This document shows, piece by piece, positions 12,915-26,200 of a stretch of 64,000 nt of DNA (positions are counted from its first letter, which is position 1; every line of letters starts with the position of its first letter). Under the pieces are notes generated by a model. The model did not search any database and had not been told where the DNA came from. It saw only the letters and a program-made list of their open reading frames with translations. The position numbers and the translations under genes were made by a program. The stretch spans positions 2,976,001 through 3,040,000 of the forward strand of contig NC_091882.1 of NCBI RefSeq assembly GCF_019399895.1, read 5' to 3'. This stretch comes from Cardiocondyla obscurior (lineage: Eukaryota > Arthropoda > Insecta > Hymenoptera > Formicidae).

Positions 12915-14312
12915 TCGGGTCAGCAGCGTGAGTCGAGTAAAGCAAGCACAGTGGCTGCTAACGCCGGTGAACTGGATCCGGCCGCGACGAATGCGACCAA
13001 TAACTTCGAGTACGACGACAACGAATGGGACATTGGCATAGGTGACCTGATAATCGATCTTGATGCGGACATTGAGAAGACGAGGGACGAGAAATTGAGC
13101 TCGGGGACAGGCATGGCTTCTACGCCTGCCTCGGCAGCATCGGCACCGAATAACGCGAATCATCATCAGTTACAGAACTCAGCGAGTGGTCTCAACTCAA
13201 ACTCCTCGTCCTCGTCCGTCCCGTCGACTGGCACGAACGCCAGTAGTCAATCTTCTTCGTCCTCGTCGTCGTTGTCGTCGTCCTCTTCGTCATCCTCATC
13301 TTCATCGTCCTCCTCTTCCTGCGGCGTAAACTCGTCGGCGCGCTCAAATAGCCCCGGAAGCGGCGGCAGCGCAAACGGCACCGGCAGCGCGAACGGCGCT
13401 GGTAACACGAACGGCACCGCGTCTGTAGTCACCGGTCCCAATAACAAGCAAGCGTCGGGCGTGAACGTGAGCGGCGTAAACGCCGTCCACGGTAACCCCG
13501 GTAATCCCGGCAAGATGGCCGTTGAACACTCGGCCACCGTCGACAAGGGCCTCAAGATGAAGATCAAACGGACGAAGCCCGGCACGAAGACCAGCGAGGC
13601 CAAACACGAAATCGTCAAGTCGAACGAGATAAACGGTACCGCCTCATCCCAGGACTCGAACAACGGCACCGCCGCGTCTTCGACATCCTCGTCCTCGGCC
13701 GTAAGCTCGGCCTCCGCGTCGGCCGCGGTCGCCCAGAACTCGCAGAACTCGGAATGCGGCGCGGCTGGCGGCGGCGGTCAGTCGTCCTCCTCGAACAAGT
13801 CCAAGCCGAGCCACTCGCCGGCTTCGGCGGCCGGCACCGGTGCCGCGCCTTCCTCCACCGCCGGTTCCAAACGCGGATCGAGCGGTCACCGTCGCGATAA
13901 AGCGCGAGACAAACACGACAAACCACAGAGCAATCACACACCTCAGCAAACCAAACCGGAGATGAACGGTACCGCGCGGCCGGCGCCGCAGGGCCAGAAC
14001 TCAGCCGGCGGCGCGACGCAGTCTCAGGGCCCGACGCTGGCCGCCACGGCGCCGCAGCAAACCCAGGGACCACCGCCCAGTTCGAGGACAGGTTTCTCCG
14101 TGTCGCAGGGTCCTGGGCCACCCGCGACCAGCGCGGCGGCGCCTTGTCCGCCGCCGAGTCCGGCGAGCGCCACGGCGGCCGGCGCGCCGGCCAAACCGGA
14201 ACAGACCAAGGTTGCCGCAGTCCCGGCTCCCCCGCTCACCACCCCCGCCGAGGAGGCAATGGACACTGCCGCTAGTCCTCCGCCAGCGAAAAAGATGAAG
14301 ACGGAACCAAAG
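12558..14312 (+). CDS. sbb: Scribbler/Brakeless (ZNF608/609 family), first coding exon
   Basis: This exon encodes the N-terminal 585 residues of the insect ZNF608/ZNF609 orthologue, a nuclear transcriptional cofactor. In Drosophila it acts with Tailless and Atrophin as a corepressor, restrains thickveins expression, and is needed for photoreceptor axon targeting and larval turning. Visible features are a Gly/Ser/Asn-rich start (1-70), 17 histidines (83-99), Ser tracts (about 108-120 and 232-254), the acidic/aromatic family block FEYDDNEWDIGIG followed by LIIDLDAD (150-171), and VEHSATVDKGLKMKIKRTKPG (322-342). An Ala/Ser/Pro-rich tail ends in a basic AKKMKTEPK. The rest is probably disordered. 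ATG 12558 is chosen because TAA at 12492 closes the frame upstream. The exon ends in phase 0 at AAG|GTGAGT. The two family blocks make the assignment firm, although I recognised them from memory without an alignment. Confidence 0.88.
12804..12854 (+). repeat. sbb: Polyhistidine tract in sbb
   Basis: Seventeen consecutive histidine codons, a mixture of CAC and CAT, encode residues 83-99. His repeats are common in insect nuclear factors and can promote speckle localisation (general knowledge). The mixed codons suggest an older tract than a pure trinucleotide expansion. Confidence 0.9.
12879..12917 (+). repeat. sbb: Polyserine tract 1 in sbb
   Basis: About thirteen serine codons, nearly all TCG, encode residues 108-120. 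The almost pure (TCG)n run is a coding trinucleotide microsatellite and is likely to vary in length. Confidence 0.9.
13251..13319 (+). repeat. sbb: Polyserine tract 2 in sbb
   Basis: Twenty-two serines interrupted once by leucine (residues 232-254). Codons are mixed (TCG, TCC, TCT, TCA), so this tract looks more stable than tract 1. It lies between two disordered regions and has no catalytic meaning. Confidence 0.9.
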
Positions 14313-14375
14313 GTGAGTCCCTTACCACTTTTTTATTACCACTCTAGCTGTTTCTCTATTTTCATCGTTCGGTGA
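14313..14375 (+). other. sbb: In-frame read-through into intron (possible short isoform end)
   Basis: If the donor at 14313 is not used, the frame continues for 20 residues (VSPLPLFYYHS.. to ..FIVR) and stops at TGA 14373-14375, giving a 605-residue protein. Drosophila sbb is known to make a short isoform without the zinc finger as well as a long one. A retained-intron or intronic-polyadenylation form here would resemble that. Any random intron would also stop quickly, so this is only compatible with the idea. Confidence 0.3.
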
Positions 14376-14970
14376 CAATCGTCGCATCGCGTTCTCAATT
14401 ATAAAACGTCTCTTGTCGGCGGAACCGCGGTCTAAAAATAACTCGAACGTCTGCAATTCATTTTTCTTCTTCCTCGGAGAAAGGACTAGTTGAATTAAAG
14501 TTTACGGATTTCCTTTTCCGCACCAAGTTGCGCGTGCAAACTGGGAAACGTGAGTTTTTTTTTTTTTTTTTTCTTCTCTATCACGACGCTTCCCGGCCGG
14601 ATATGTAATGTTGATTTCCGGCAGCTCGTTAGTCGCCACGAGCCTCGAGGCAGTCCCCTTTCTGATCGATATCTTCGTTTCATCGGCGGCGACGCGTAAC
14701 GTTCGTACGCACCTAACTCGCTCGCGGCAAGATGAGAGCCGGCACGAAATCAATTACATAAGTTCATATGCGTGAAGCGCGAACGAACCGCGACCGAACG
14801 ATAGTCTCGCGTGATGTATGCGCGCGTGCATGCTTCAATACTGCGTTCCGTTGCTTACATCGGAATAAGTTTTGCATCCGAGGAAAGATACCGGGCCATT
14901 ACGAGAAGAAAAATGTACTCAAAACGACTCATTACAGACGCGCACGACATGCGTCGGTAAAACAATAGAT

Positions 14971-14976
14971 AATAAA
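14971..14976 (+). terminator. AATAAA in early intron 1
   Basis: A canonical polyadenylation hexamer lies about 600 bases past the read-through stop at 14375. T-rich sequence follows at 15030-15062. It could serve an intronically terminated sbb isoform. AATAAA is frequent in AT-rich DNA, so confidence is low. Confidence 0.2.
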
Positions 14977-17900
14977 CAAGATAAACTTTACCATGAAAAT
15001 GAATAATTCAAAGCGCGAGTAAAAAAATATACATTTTTTGTTTTTCTTTTTTTTTTTTTTTACAGCAAGAATATTTTTCAAAAAATACGATGCGTGATTT
15101 TATAAAATGCGCAAACATGCATTTCTGTTTTCAATAAATACAAAAATAAAAAAAGAAAAAATTACTTGCAACAGAAGTAAATTTGTAATTTAGATTGAAT
15201 TTGAGTTTGGATATTTCTTCTCGTTTCATACATGCTCGAAAGCGAAACGGAAAATATATTAATGAAAGTATGGGGAAGGCGCGGGCAATATTTTTCTATT
15301 TCCATTCAAATAGAAACTTCAAAGAATCGATATCGCATTGACACGCTTTACGTATTTGCTTCCGTTTTATTTCACGTCGGGGCAGACTATCGCCGTGACA
15401 CTCGAATAAATAAATCCGCTTCTCGAACGCGACGGGGAACGTTATTGTAAAATACGAACTTTGGTTTCTGTCGCGAGCCCCGCGAGCTCGCGGCGCATAT
15501 GTATATCTGGAAATAAACGCGAGGCGAAAAATATCGTTTGCGAGATACGCCGGAGCGCCATAAATAAATCTCGTCTCGGCGCGCGCCTCGTTCCCCTTGA
15601 TCCGCAGCCATCAAAAGTTGTGCATTATTTTCCCTCCAAGAAATCTAGCGGCGTTATCGCATTTTACGGTCGGTTGGACACCGCGAGAGCGCGACGGATC
15701 GTCTTATTGAACGTGCGCGACAAATTTTTTTTTTCTTTTTCCCCTCCTCGAACTGGATTTATCTCTAACTTGACCAGTCGCACGAGCGTTCTCTCAATCT
15801 CGCATTTTTAATTTTTTTTTTTTTTAATTTATTTTAATGTATACAATTTTCTGGACGTTATTTAAAATGCACAGTCAAAGCGGGTGTCTCTCTAATTCAA
15901 GCGGGTTCACGCGCGAATGTTAACCGTGATCTCGTTCAGCAAAGTATTTTTGGAATTAAAAAAAGAAAAAAAAAAGAATTTCTTTTTTTAATTCGCGAAA
16001 ACGCAAAAGTCGACTGCGGGTGCCGCAAGGAATATTTCACGAATTCACCGTCGTTGCAATTATTTCAGCGCGCACACAGGACGCTGTCGTGAAATCCGCG
16101 CGCGTTTTCCAACGGACCTCGGTGTATCTCTCGCCTTGGCACACATCGGACCGTCGTCGCTCTCGTCAACGTCGTACATACGTGCTTCGTTCGCAACCTT
16201 GTTCCCGAGCCGTGTTACGTCGCACACGTATTCGCGCGCGTCAATCAACTCGCGTACGTGTCGCAGATGCGCTCCGCGGGCTCGGCCCCGGCTGCAACGA
16301 AATTGGGAAGGTACGCGCGTAACGCGCCGCGCGGAAACTCCGGCGACACTTGGGCGTAACGTGTCATAGTACGACCTGTTAAGCATTCCGGCTAACTGTA
16401 ATGGCGTTCTTTTGTACGGCGCAAAAAGAGAGGGAGAAAAAAAAAAAAGTTCGCCGCGTGGCAACAAAGTTGCGCACTCACGAGCAAATTGCAGCCTCGC
16501 CGCGAATATCAATTTTCCAAATGGACGAGGGAGGACGAGGCGGGAAGATGTAATTGTGCGCTAAATCGCGAGAGTAAAAAAAAAAAAAAAAGATAAAAAT
16601 ATTTTTACAACAACTTTTGCAGTCGTCTTTAGCGCTCATTTCACAGTTAAATGATAATAAACACTTTTTGCGTACTCGTACTGCCGGGTGATTCTCTCTC
16701 TCTCTCTCTTTTTTTTTTTTTTTTTATCTATTTACATATGCAAACCGTGCACTCTGCAGGCTGTAATTTTAAATGCAAATTCCACGTATCGATTTTAGAG
16801 ACAAATACCGAGCAGATTACGATCAATATACACTCTTTGTCAGCATAATAGGCGGTACATGGGAGTTTTCTTTTTTTTTTTTCTCTTTTTTTTTTATTAT
16901 TTTTATCCGCGCGGATCTCGCGGGTTTAAAGTTCAGCCAAGATAGAAATTGGCATGGACTATTTCTGCTCTTTGTGCGATGATTGCAGCGAGCATTTTCA
17001 CTTGGCGTCCTCTCGTCGCTATTCACGGTTCATGGCAGTCGCTTTGTCGAAGCAGTTTTCGAAAGTATATACCGACACGTCGATACACCGCCGATTGACT
17101 CGCGTCATCTATTATTCGCCGACCGATTCGGCGGGGTGACGTCGATACGACTGCTCTCTATTGTAATAGCGGTGTCATTATTTTTGCACGCCACGATTTA
17201 CCGGCGGTATTATTAATGATCGCCGCGCTATCCCGGGAGAGGTAATATTTAACGAACGTATATTCTCGCGCGAACGAACGATATTTAATCTACATTCCCG
17301 CGGTCTATTGTTTTCCGACTTGTCATAGGTACTTCCAGGCATTGCTCTCGAATCGCGATCGAACTTAATTCCTTGCTCTTCTTTGACGTTGCAGCCGTCG
17401 GACTGCTTAAGATTTAATTTACAATTAATTATCGAATTAAAAAAAGGAAAAAAAAAATTCCTTTGAAGTCTCCCGTTCTCTCAAAATCGCGCTCGTCGTC
17501 GACAAGCTCGAGAGATTAGCCGCGAATAAATTCGGATTATTAGAAATTAAGGATTATCGTGCATGGGCATGACCGATTTCATTCGATTTCGCGCCGATAG
17601 ATTTTAATAATTCGGACATGCGGTTAATCGAGCCGCGATGAATGGCGCGGATTAACGGGCGGGGAGGATCCGCTTGACGTGCCGTTTGATAAATATTTTT
17701 GATCGCGCCCCCGTCGACTCGGAATTGACGCTCATCGATGTCGAAGCGGGTGCGGAGGTTGGGCGAAAGCCGAGGGACATGGCATGGTGGCCTGAGCAAA
17801 GTGGCATCGTCGACTGCTCTATGCATCGAGGGGAATAATCCGTTATATCCCTAGTATAGAGAGAGAGTTAGGGGTTCTCAAACTCGTTTCGCGCGAGAAT

Positions 17901-19186
17901 ATTATTCTAACGTTTAATTGAAGCAAAATTAATATTTTTTTTTTTTATTAATTACCGTAAAGTACTTTCTCATTTATTAGAATTTTAAGAAGATATATTT
18001 TTACGGACGCGTATCTTAATAGTTGGTACAACGATCTAGTTTGGAATGAAAAAGAAAAAGAGGAAAAGGACGAAATAATACAAATATGTTGCACGCGATA
18101 CCAAGCACGATAATTCGATATTATTGGCATTAAATTTCTCTTTTAATACCGCGGGCTTAATTAATGTGGAGGGTAAATTTGCTACTAGATAAAATCGTTT
18201 TAGTCTATATAAATCCTTATTATAAAACTCGTTAAACCAAAAGTTTAAATTGTTTACTGCAAAAGCGCAGTTAATTAAAAGTTTCATTACCCTCATGTTC
18301 ATTCGAGATGCTATTAAAAACCGTATTGTCTGACGTTTCCGCTAGTTACACCATGAAGAGTCAGTATATGTCGATAAAAAGGACCGAGTGATTAATCACA
18401 AGTTTTAATTGTCATAAACTTTCGGGTCAATCGAATTATCGGTTTTTGCATCGCGCTTCTCTCTCTCTCTCGCGCTTTTTCTCTTCCTCCTTTTCCTTTT
18501 CATGTATTGCAAATGTTTATCCCGCGCCGCATTATTCATCGCCTGCCCTGTGCTCATAAACTGCTTACAAATATTGGACGTATGAGAGTTTTCCAATTAA
18601 ATGAACCGGAGCTTGCAAACGTCAGCTACTTCTCTCTCTCTCTTCGTCTCTCTTTCTCTCTCTTGTTCCTCCCACATCCGCGCACTCCCATCAACTCACG
18701 TTTGCTACAAAAGCAACAGCGGAATAAACAGATTACATTCTCTCCGGAACACATTTTTGCCCCGAAATTTACTCCGCGATACACACCCATTTCCCGCACG
18801 GTGTCACCCACCCGCGTTCAACCCTTCTTCGCGTCCGTCCCCACCCTCGCGGGGTCGTCGCGACGTCGATGCAGCCTGCACAGAGTGCCATCTTCGCGTC
18901 CGCGCTTTCGCCTTTCCTCCTTTTCCATCGCGAGTTTCCCCCAAGTCATTCCCGCGTTACCCTTCTCGCTCTAACCGACGAAACTCTCTCTGTCGTACTC
19001 TCTTTCTCTCTCTCTCTTTATCTCTTTCTCTCTTTCTCTGGGGTACGTACACACGCGCGCGAACAGCTCTCGCGGGGCTGGCTCACCAGGTTGATTCGTT
19101 GGCGAACGGTCGGGCAAGGTTTCGTCTGTGACGGTCGACGAGCCCCTAGAAGCGAGCTCCACTGGGATATGTCTCGGTGTTGGTGC

Positions 19187-19206
19187 ACCCAGAGCCGGCT
19201 CTGGGT
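19187..19206. other. 20-bp perfect palindrome
   Basis: The half-site ACCCAGAGCC is followed directly by its exact reverse complement. It lies in a short CpG-balanced, non-AT-rich stretch (about 19.06-19.26 kb) of the sbb intron. It could be a dimeric protein-binding site or the tip of an old inverted repeat. No flanking longer arms are visible. Confidence 0.6.
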
Positions 19207-20053
19207 CTTTTGCCACCCCCGATAAACGAATCGCATGACTGGAGAGCTCTGTTTTCGGAAAGAGCGGCATACATTAAGCTCTCGCGGCACACAGAAGCTA
19301 AATTCACATTCCGCGAGGTTTTTAATTATCGGGGCGGCTTTATTCTCCGTTGAAAATATGAATTTCGTTCGAATACTTCCTTGCTCGTTTCTTTCTCGCA
19401 TGGAATATTACGTAATTGTGTCTTTATATATTTTTTTTTTCAATTTAATTTTACTCTCTTGTAAATTTTGATATATTTGGTTCGTTTATTTTAAAAATTG
19501 CACGAGCGATAATTTGATTTTTTATTTTATATTATACTTCCATTTACTCGTATTTTAAAAAGGTTTAAAGAATTTAAATACAGCAACGCTAAGAATTTAG
19601 ATTTTTAACTGTAATTACATTCCGTGCATAAAGAGCGAAAGAAACACGTGGTTATTTGGAGAAGAGGCAAGATATTTTATATATAATTAAAAAGTATAAA
19701 AATTGTCTTCATTCTCTGAATAAAAAGTTATCATTTCCATAAAAATAGAAATACGTTTAAAAAATGAAGAGTATTCTTTTTTGCGAGTTTCCGCGCATTA
19801 TCGAAAAAATGTCTTTCTACAGAAATAGCATCTCGGAGCTTATAAGTGTGGAGAAAGACATCTTGTCGTTTCGCATTTTTCTTTTCATAGTATTCTGAAT
19901 AAAAGTCATTTGTCGAGTTTTTTTTCTCTTTTTTTTTTTTCTTTCTTTCTTCCCTTTCGACGAAGTATTATGTATATGTCGTTTCGACGATTATATTTGT
20001 TCAAATATGTGGAGATAAAGTGGATTCTGTTGCTTCTAGACCCGGCCCTGATC

Positions 20054-20068
20054 GGTAGCGTCGCTACC
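20054..20068. other. Short inverted repeat GGTAGCG-t-CGCTACC
   Basis: Two perfect 7-base arms flank a single central T, in the CpG-rich pocket at 20.0-20.3 kb. The form fits a dimer binding site. No gene is attached. Confidence 0.3.
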
Positions 20069-20240
20069 ACCAGTGGTTCGAGTGAAATTGGGGTGGTCGG
20101 GAGAGAAAGAGCGAGCAAGAAAGGGATGGCGAGAGAGGGCTGGTGGCTGCTCCTACGACTCTGTGCTGGTGGGGAAATGTTGCAGGCGCGGCGACGGGGG
20201 TGCAAACGGCCTGGGCACGGTGGCGCGAGGGGTGGCCGAC

Positions 20241-20262
20241 GGGCAAAGGGAGGGACGGGGGG
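20241..20262 (+). other. G-quadruplex motif
   Basis: Four G-runs of at least three (GGG, GGG, GGG, GGGGGG) are separated by loops of 4, 1 and 2 bases on the + strand. It sits in a GC-rich pocket of the sbb intron. Fold and use are not shown. Confidence 0.5.
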
Positions 20263-23200
20263 TGAAATCAATACTCTGCGGTCTCCGCCCCCGGGAGTAC
20301 ACGGATGAATACACGGACAAACACGAGCGCCGACGAGGGTAGCTCGTCGGATTTCGCTCGTGGTGATGCGCCGTTCCGCGTTCCGTTTTCGCCCTTTTCC
20401 CTCCGCGCCCTCCGCGCATCTTCAGGCCCTTTCGTTTTCCCTCCCTCTCGCCCTCTCCCCCCGGTGGCTGTTACCCCCCCATTTCGTTACCGCGTGTCGT
20501 CACTGCGTTTCCCGCTCGTTATAGTTGACTGTCTTACTAGTCGAGGACGTCGACATGCGAGATGCATCGTCGAAAGTGGGATTGGCAGCCGGCCAATCGC
20601 GATCATCGGTACCGTTTGCGGTCGTTTGGGGATAAATAACAGGGATGAATTGCGAAATCGTTTCGCTACGCTCGCCCCCGTTTCTCCCCGTCTCCCCCTT
20701 CTCGTTTGCGCAAAAATGATTCTTCAAAAGTGATCCCCCGGCGCGGGTTTTTCTGTCTCTCATTTCGCGTGCATGCGCTCGACGGTAACAAAAGCGACTA
20801 ATGCAATGCGATGGGATAACCGAATTGTTAACGGAATTCAATTGCGTTGAGGCTTGAAAACTCGTCAATTTTGTGTTTTACACACTTTCGAGATTGCCAT
20901 TTGTAATAAAAGATTCCGCGATGACATACAATTCACTTTTTTTTTTTTTCCCCGCAGCACGCTTTGCTTTGCCTCGTTACGTACTTGACACGGACAAAAA
21001 GCCGATATTTTAGCAGTTTACTTTCGCGCTATTTTCATACGCCGTGTTTCAGATAATGAGCTCAATGTTTTCGATTGCAATTAAACCTACGGTTACGTTT
21101 CGCGTACGTTATTTCAGACGGCGTATCTATAGAAATGTTATGTTCAATAGCTGTTCTTCGCATGTAGCGGCCTGTTTTTTAGGTCTTTCATTTAGATTTT
21201 TCTTCTGATATAATAAGGCAAAACGTTCATTGTTATTATGCTGAAATGTTCGCCCGCTCGTACGTATTTCCCTGAAAGATTTCGAGCATACTCGTGAAAT
21301 TCGAGAACCATGAACGGGATTTTAAAACACGGCTCTTCTCATCGCGGCGAACATTATCTCCACTTAGTGGATAATATTCCCCTCCCTCCTCCCCGTTTTT
21401 TTTTTTTCCTAGCGCTGCCACCATCCGCCGCCGAGGTGGCTTTAAAATTTACTTCGCGTACGCCGGAAGGAAAGTCCGCCCGATGCCGTTTCAGAATTAC
21501 GGCGCGGGTTATAAAACACGCCGGCGAGAGAGAATGAGCGAGGGAAAGAGAGAAATGCGCTTTCATCCGAACGACGTCCTAAAAAGATCTTTCATAGTCG
21601 TAGCGAACGCCCGTTAGCCCTTTTTCTCGGTCACCGGCCCTCGTCCCTTTCACGCGACGTCGCTCGCGCGATAATGCGAGCGAAAAACCAGTGCTCTCTG
21701 AATCGACGTCTTTTTTTTTTCTTTTTTTTTGCGAAAACCACGTAATCTGTGAATCGTACATCGTTTATTTAAGTACTTGTACGCAAAACGTTTTACTTTA
21801 CCGGTGGACAGTCATACATAATTCAACGTGTCGTACATTTTTTTTCTCTCTTCTTTTTAAATATATATTAGATATATATATATTTTTTTTTTTTTTGCAC
21901 GTTTAATAATTTTTTTCTTCGCCGCTTTTGCTGTAGGTAATCATTTGCGCTCTATCGTTTTATTACATTTACCCGTTATCGTTAGACACTCCTCTGTTCG
22001 CTCTTCTTGATAACATGTTAATTTCGATTTACTATTTTGCAAAGATGCAATGCTATTAAACGACGATCGGGAAGGGCAGTTAAAGACGGGCGCGGCGATA
22101 GAAGCCGCGGTATTATTACCCAATGCCTCTATCTGCGGCATCAACGTATCGATTCTCGATTTTCGATATACGATACCCCTCGTTCACGAACGGTTTTATG
22201 GCTGGTCGACGCGATTTCGCCCTCGTCGCACCGCAAAGCCGCAACTTCCATCAGCCAGCCCCCGACGATATCAACGGCGGACGCGGGTATTCACATTCGA
22301 TATTTCGAATACATCTATCTCGCCTGTAACTTCGCGTTTTCGGATAAATTTGTCGACTCCCTCCGGTGATCTCTTTCGACGATATCGACACGACGTCTCG
22401 GAGAATGCGCCGCCGGGTCTCTCGAAACGCCGAGATTGAAGCTTACGGAGAAGAGGCAATCGTTTAAATCGCGAGGTGCAAAATTAGAAAACTAAAGGAA
22501 CGACAATTATATTGTACAAATATTTTTTGTAACAAAGAATTAAAGACAATAAACATAATTAAAAAAAATTTTGTTTTCTTCTTTTTTTTTTTTTAAAGAG
22601 TATAAAGAGAAAAAAAATTTTATAACGCTTGCGTATGTTAATTCCGGAACTTGGAGATAAAAAGTGGCAGCTACGGGTTTCAGTGTAACACATAGGAAAG
22701 CATTTTGCAAAGCATTAATTTGCAACAAAGTAGACTGGGTTGGTAATTCGGACGACTCGGGTTACTCTTAACTTAACGCGGACGTAAGCACGCGGAAAAA
22801 AAAAAAGGAAGCTTTGACGTGTCGAAAAGTCCGTAGATGCCACACCCTCGAGGCAAGGCGCTCTCACGTATGCACACCCAAGCGTAGCGGCTCGCACACA
22901 AACGCGGGGGTTGGTCGGGAGATACGATGGTGCAAAAGGAAGGAACGAAGCGAGAGGGAGAAATGAGGGCGAAAGAGAAAGAGTCTCGGAGTGCCATTCC
23001 ACTTACAGAGACACTCGCCCAGGGACAGAGTTTCAGATATCTGCACGTCCGGAGGCAAGCTTAAAAATCGTGATCTCTTTATATTTAGTTCGTTTGCATT
23101 TAGTTTTTTTTTTTCCTTTTTTTTAATAATATTCAGTAATCGGTGCATGAAATAAATTCGTGTATTTTTATACATATTTTGCAGATTAATAAAAGATTAA

Positions 23201-26200
23201 AAAAAAAAGAAATAAAAGATTTGCGTTAATATTAATGTGAATTTCGCGCGATATCGGCAGCGATATTAATTTTAATGTCGATGTATGATATAAAGATTTA
23301 TCTTTGAGGTATTATAACAGCTTGTACGTTCGCGTCGTTTATCCGTGCTACATAAAATCATTGCGGGTATTCTTATGCGTGATGCATCCCGAAGCAGCTG
23401 TCCCCGTGATTACCGTCTAAAGCCGCCACTGCGTTTCATCCCCTTGTTCGCCGTGAGAGACGTACGCAAACAGGCGCGAAGGGATGAGACGTTGCCGGTT
23501 ACAAGGGGAGGGAGGGCGAGAGTGTATTGAGAGCGCGAGATTTCGAGAGAATGGAATCTGCCATGAGAACGACTGCGAGACCGAGAGCGTTCTTTGTGCA
23601 TGCGTATGCGTAGACGCCTGCGTGCGTGTGTGTGCCGAGGGTGAAGCGAGGGGCTGAAGTACAAGGGATTCAGTGAGGAGTTTTCGAGGGTGTCAAGGGT
23701 GTCCACAGGGAAATCGGCGATTCCCTTCCTTTTCCCCACCGGAGCCGAGGGCCCGAATAATACGCGAATTTCTCGAGGAGGAGGGTTCATGATGAGCGAT
23801 CGCGGTAATTAAGCGTCCGTTGTAATTAAAACGCCACTTGCTTTCAGCCCCGCTCTTTTTTCCGCCGTTTCCCTCCCCCCTCTCTTTCGGCGGCTGTTCC
23901 TTTTGAGATCTCGATTGCGACTTTTGACGATCGCAGGCGGGACGCACCGCGATCGAATGTGTAATTATAACTCGCAATTCGTGCTGTAGATTGCGTTATA
24001 AAATTTATAGTGTGGATTTTGTGCTTTTATGCGACGGGAATGATCACAGAACGTTACCAAGAAAAAAAAGACAGAAAGAAAAAAAAAGAATCCGCACAAT
24101 GAGCATGAAAATTGTTTCTGAAGTAAAAAAAAATATTTTTTTAGCTTCTTTTACTTCAGTTTACGCAATAAAATCTGGGTCTTTGAAAAATACACGGAAC
24201 GACTTGGGATCGCTTTCTCCCGTGTTTACGGATCCTAAAAGTCGAATTATTAGTCTAAAGAAAATAAATGAGGACTTCCTGTCGGCCCGTCACGTAAGGC
24301 TCCCGTTTTTTTTTTTTTCAGCTAAAAATTCGAAAGCGACACTGATTTAAGGACGCTCTCGTTTGCCGCTAATAGATTTGACCGTTCCGCGATAAGGGGG
24401 GCCCGGCCGAGCTTTCGATCGAAAGAAACAGGAGTGAATCTCGATTCTTTCCTCGATAGGTCCTAGACGTCTATCTCCAGTACGTCGCACGGGAAACGGT
24501 AAAGCCGTCGGGGCTCTGTCGAGAACAGTGGATTACCATTACAAGGTGGAAAAGGGGAAGAGGCCGACGGAGTGGTTCTCCAACGTGTCGAGTCTCTCTC
24601 TTTCTCTCGCTCGCTCTTTCGGAACTGTTTGAATATTAATCGACTCATTTGACTTATTTATCAGCCCCTTCGTGCCGCAGGCACGAACGGCGCTACCGAA
24701 TCTACAAGCACACACGGCCTCGAGTAGGGAACTCTTTTCGAGGGACATAAAACGACTGTTCCACGACCGCAAGTGAGACAGCCGAGGGGTAGTTGTATGC
24801 TGGCCGCGCGCATAGGGTGTCTCGAAACGACGCTCGTCATGCATTATGAACGAGCGTAGGAACAGGGCGGAGGCTGAGATTAATTTTATGGCGACGGGCA
24901 CGCGGGATTCCGCGCCTTTTACGGCGCTCGATCGAGCAAATGCGACACACGGCCTTTTTAAAAAGCGTCGACGACTCGTGAAAACAAATGTTACAGTTCG
25001 CCGATGAAACCGGCAGGCCAGATTTATCCGCCGTTCCGACGGCCAGTCCGATTTGAATTGCGCGACGATTCTTAATTAATAATTTATTTTTAATAGACTG
25101 TGAAGTCAACTAGCACCGGCTGATAAAAGGCGAATCGCGACGCGATTTATCTCTTTCTCTGCCTTTCGAAAATCGCGCAGAGTGTCTTATCTCGCGGTCA
25201 CGTGGAGACTCGGTCTTTACGACGTGTTCCGCGACGTTCGTCGGTCTCCGCGAGATGCTCTTTGAGCGTCTTGTGACGTATGATATACGATCGCGGGCGT
25301 GTGTGGCCGGTGCCTTCGGCGATACACACAACGGACACGGTGAAATAATTTATCGGTTTAACCACCCTTCTCGCGTGTACGCGCCGTCCGTCGACGGCTA
25401 GGTTTTAGGGTCCCCCTCCCCCCCTGTCATCCGCGGTTAAGCTCGTTACATCCGAGCACGCGAGCCGGCTTAGTCATGCGTGTCTCTTACGCAAACACGA
25501 CCGCGCCCCGTGCAGCTACGCGAAATTACTCATTTGTCGCCTTAATCGCCGCTTTTGTGTCGCGCTTCGCAGCTCGAAACATTGGAAGGGAGACGATCGC
25601 TAATCGGCCGTGTCCACGCCGAAGACCTTCCTCGGTGCTCGATACTGCACGCCGGTCACGTGTGCATTTCACAATACGTTAGATAATACTTAACTCGCTC
25701 GGCAAACGTTACGGCACTATTCTTCAAGGAGTTTCACGGGATATTAACTGGCACATTTGTTTGCCGTATAAAAACATGTAATAAAACGGTCGGGTGTTAG
25801 GTAACGGAAAATAATAAAGTAACGAGTCGCGCGTATATATAAACGCGGCCCCGGATCGCTGTATTATTTAAACTTCTCCCGGCCTGAAAATCCTTTGACG
25901 CAAACCGTAACTTTTAAAGCAGCTTATCCCGCGGTACTTTTCCGAGAAAATTGATACGAGAAACACTCCATTTCGAGCCATTTCGCCCCAGAATTCCCGA
26001 GCACGCGAAATCGGAAAAATGATGGGCGGAAAGAGCCCGCCGGAGATGTAATGCGGCAAGGAGCATCGGGAACTCTGTTTGAGTTATGGTCCTTCCCACG
26101 TCGCACAATCGTCCGGAGGCTCGTATTCGCCTTCCTTATGTTCCTTCTCAGCTCTACGTCTCTGTGTATCGCACATATGTATCCACCGCCGTGAGCAACA

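Noticed and set aside
13247..14121. Long minus-strand frames opposite the sbb exon
   Set aside because: Antisense shadows of the real sbb coding exon, caused by its repeat composition.
18601..19131. 176-codon + strand open frame rich in Ser/Leu/Arg
   Set aside because: Produced by CT microsatellite runs that are free of stops in several frames.
25835..25870. TATATAAA followed by a GC-rich segment as a promoter
   Set aside because: No initiator at about +30 and no donor or open frame downstream.
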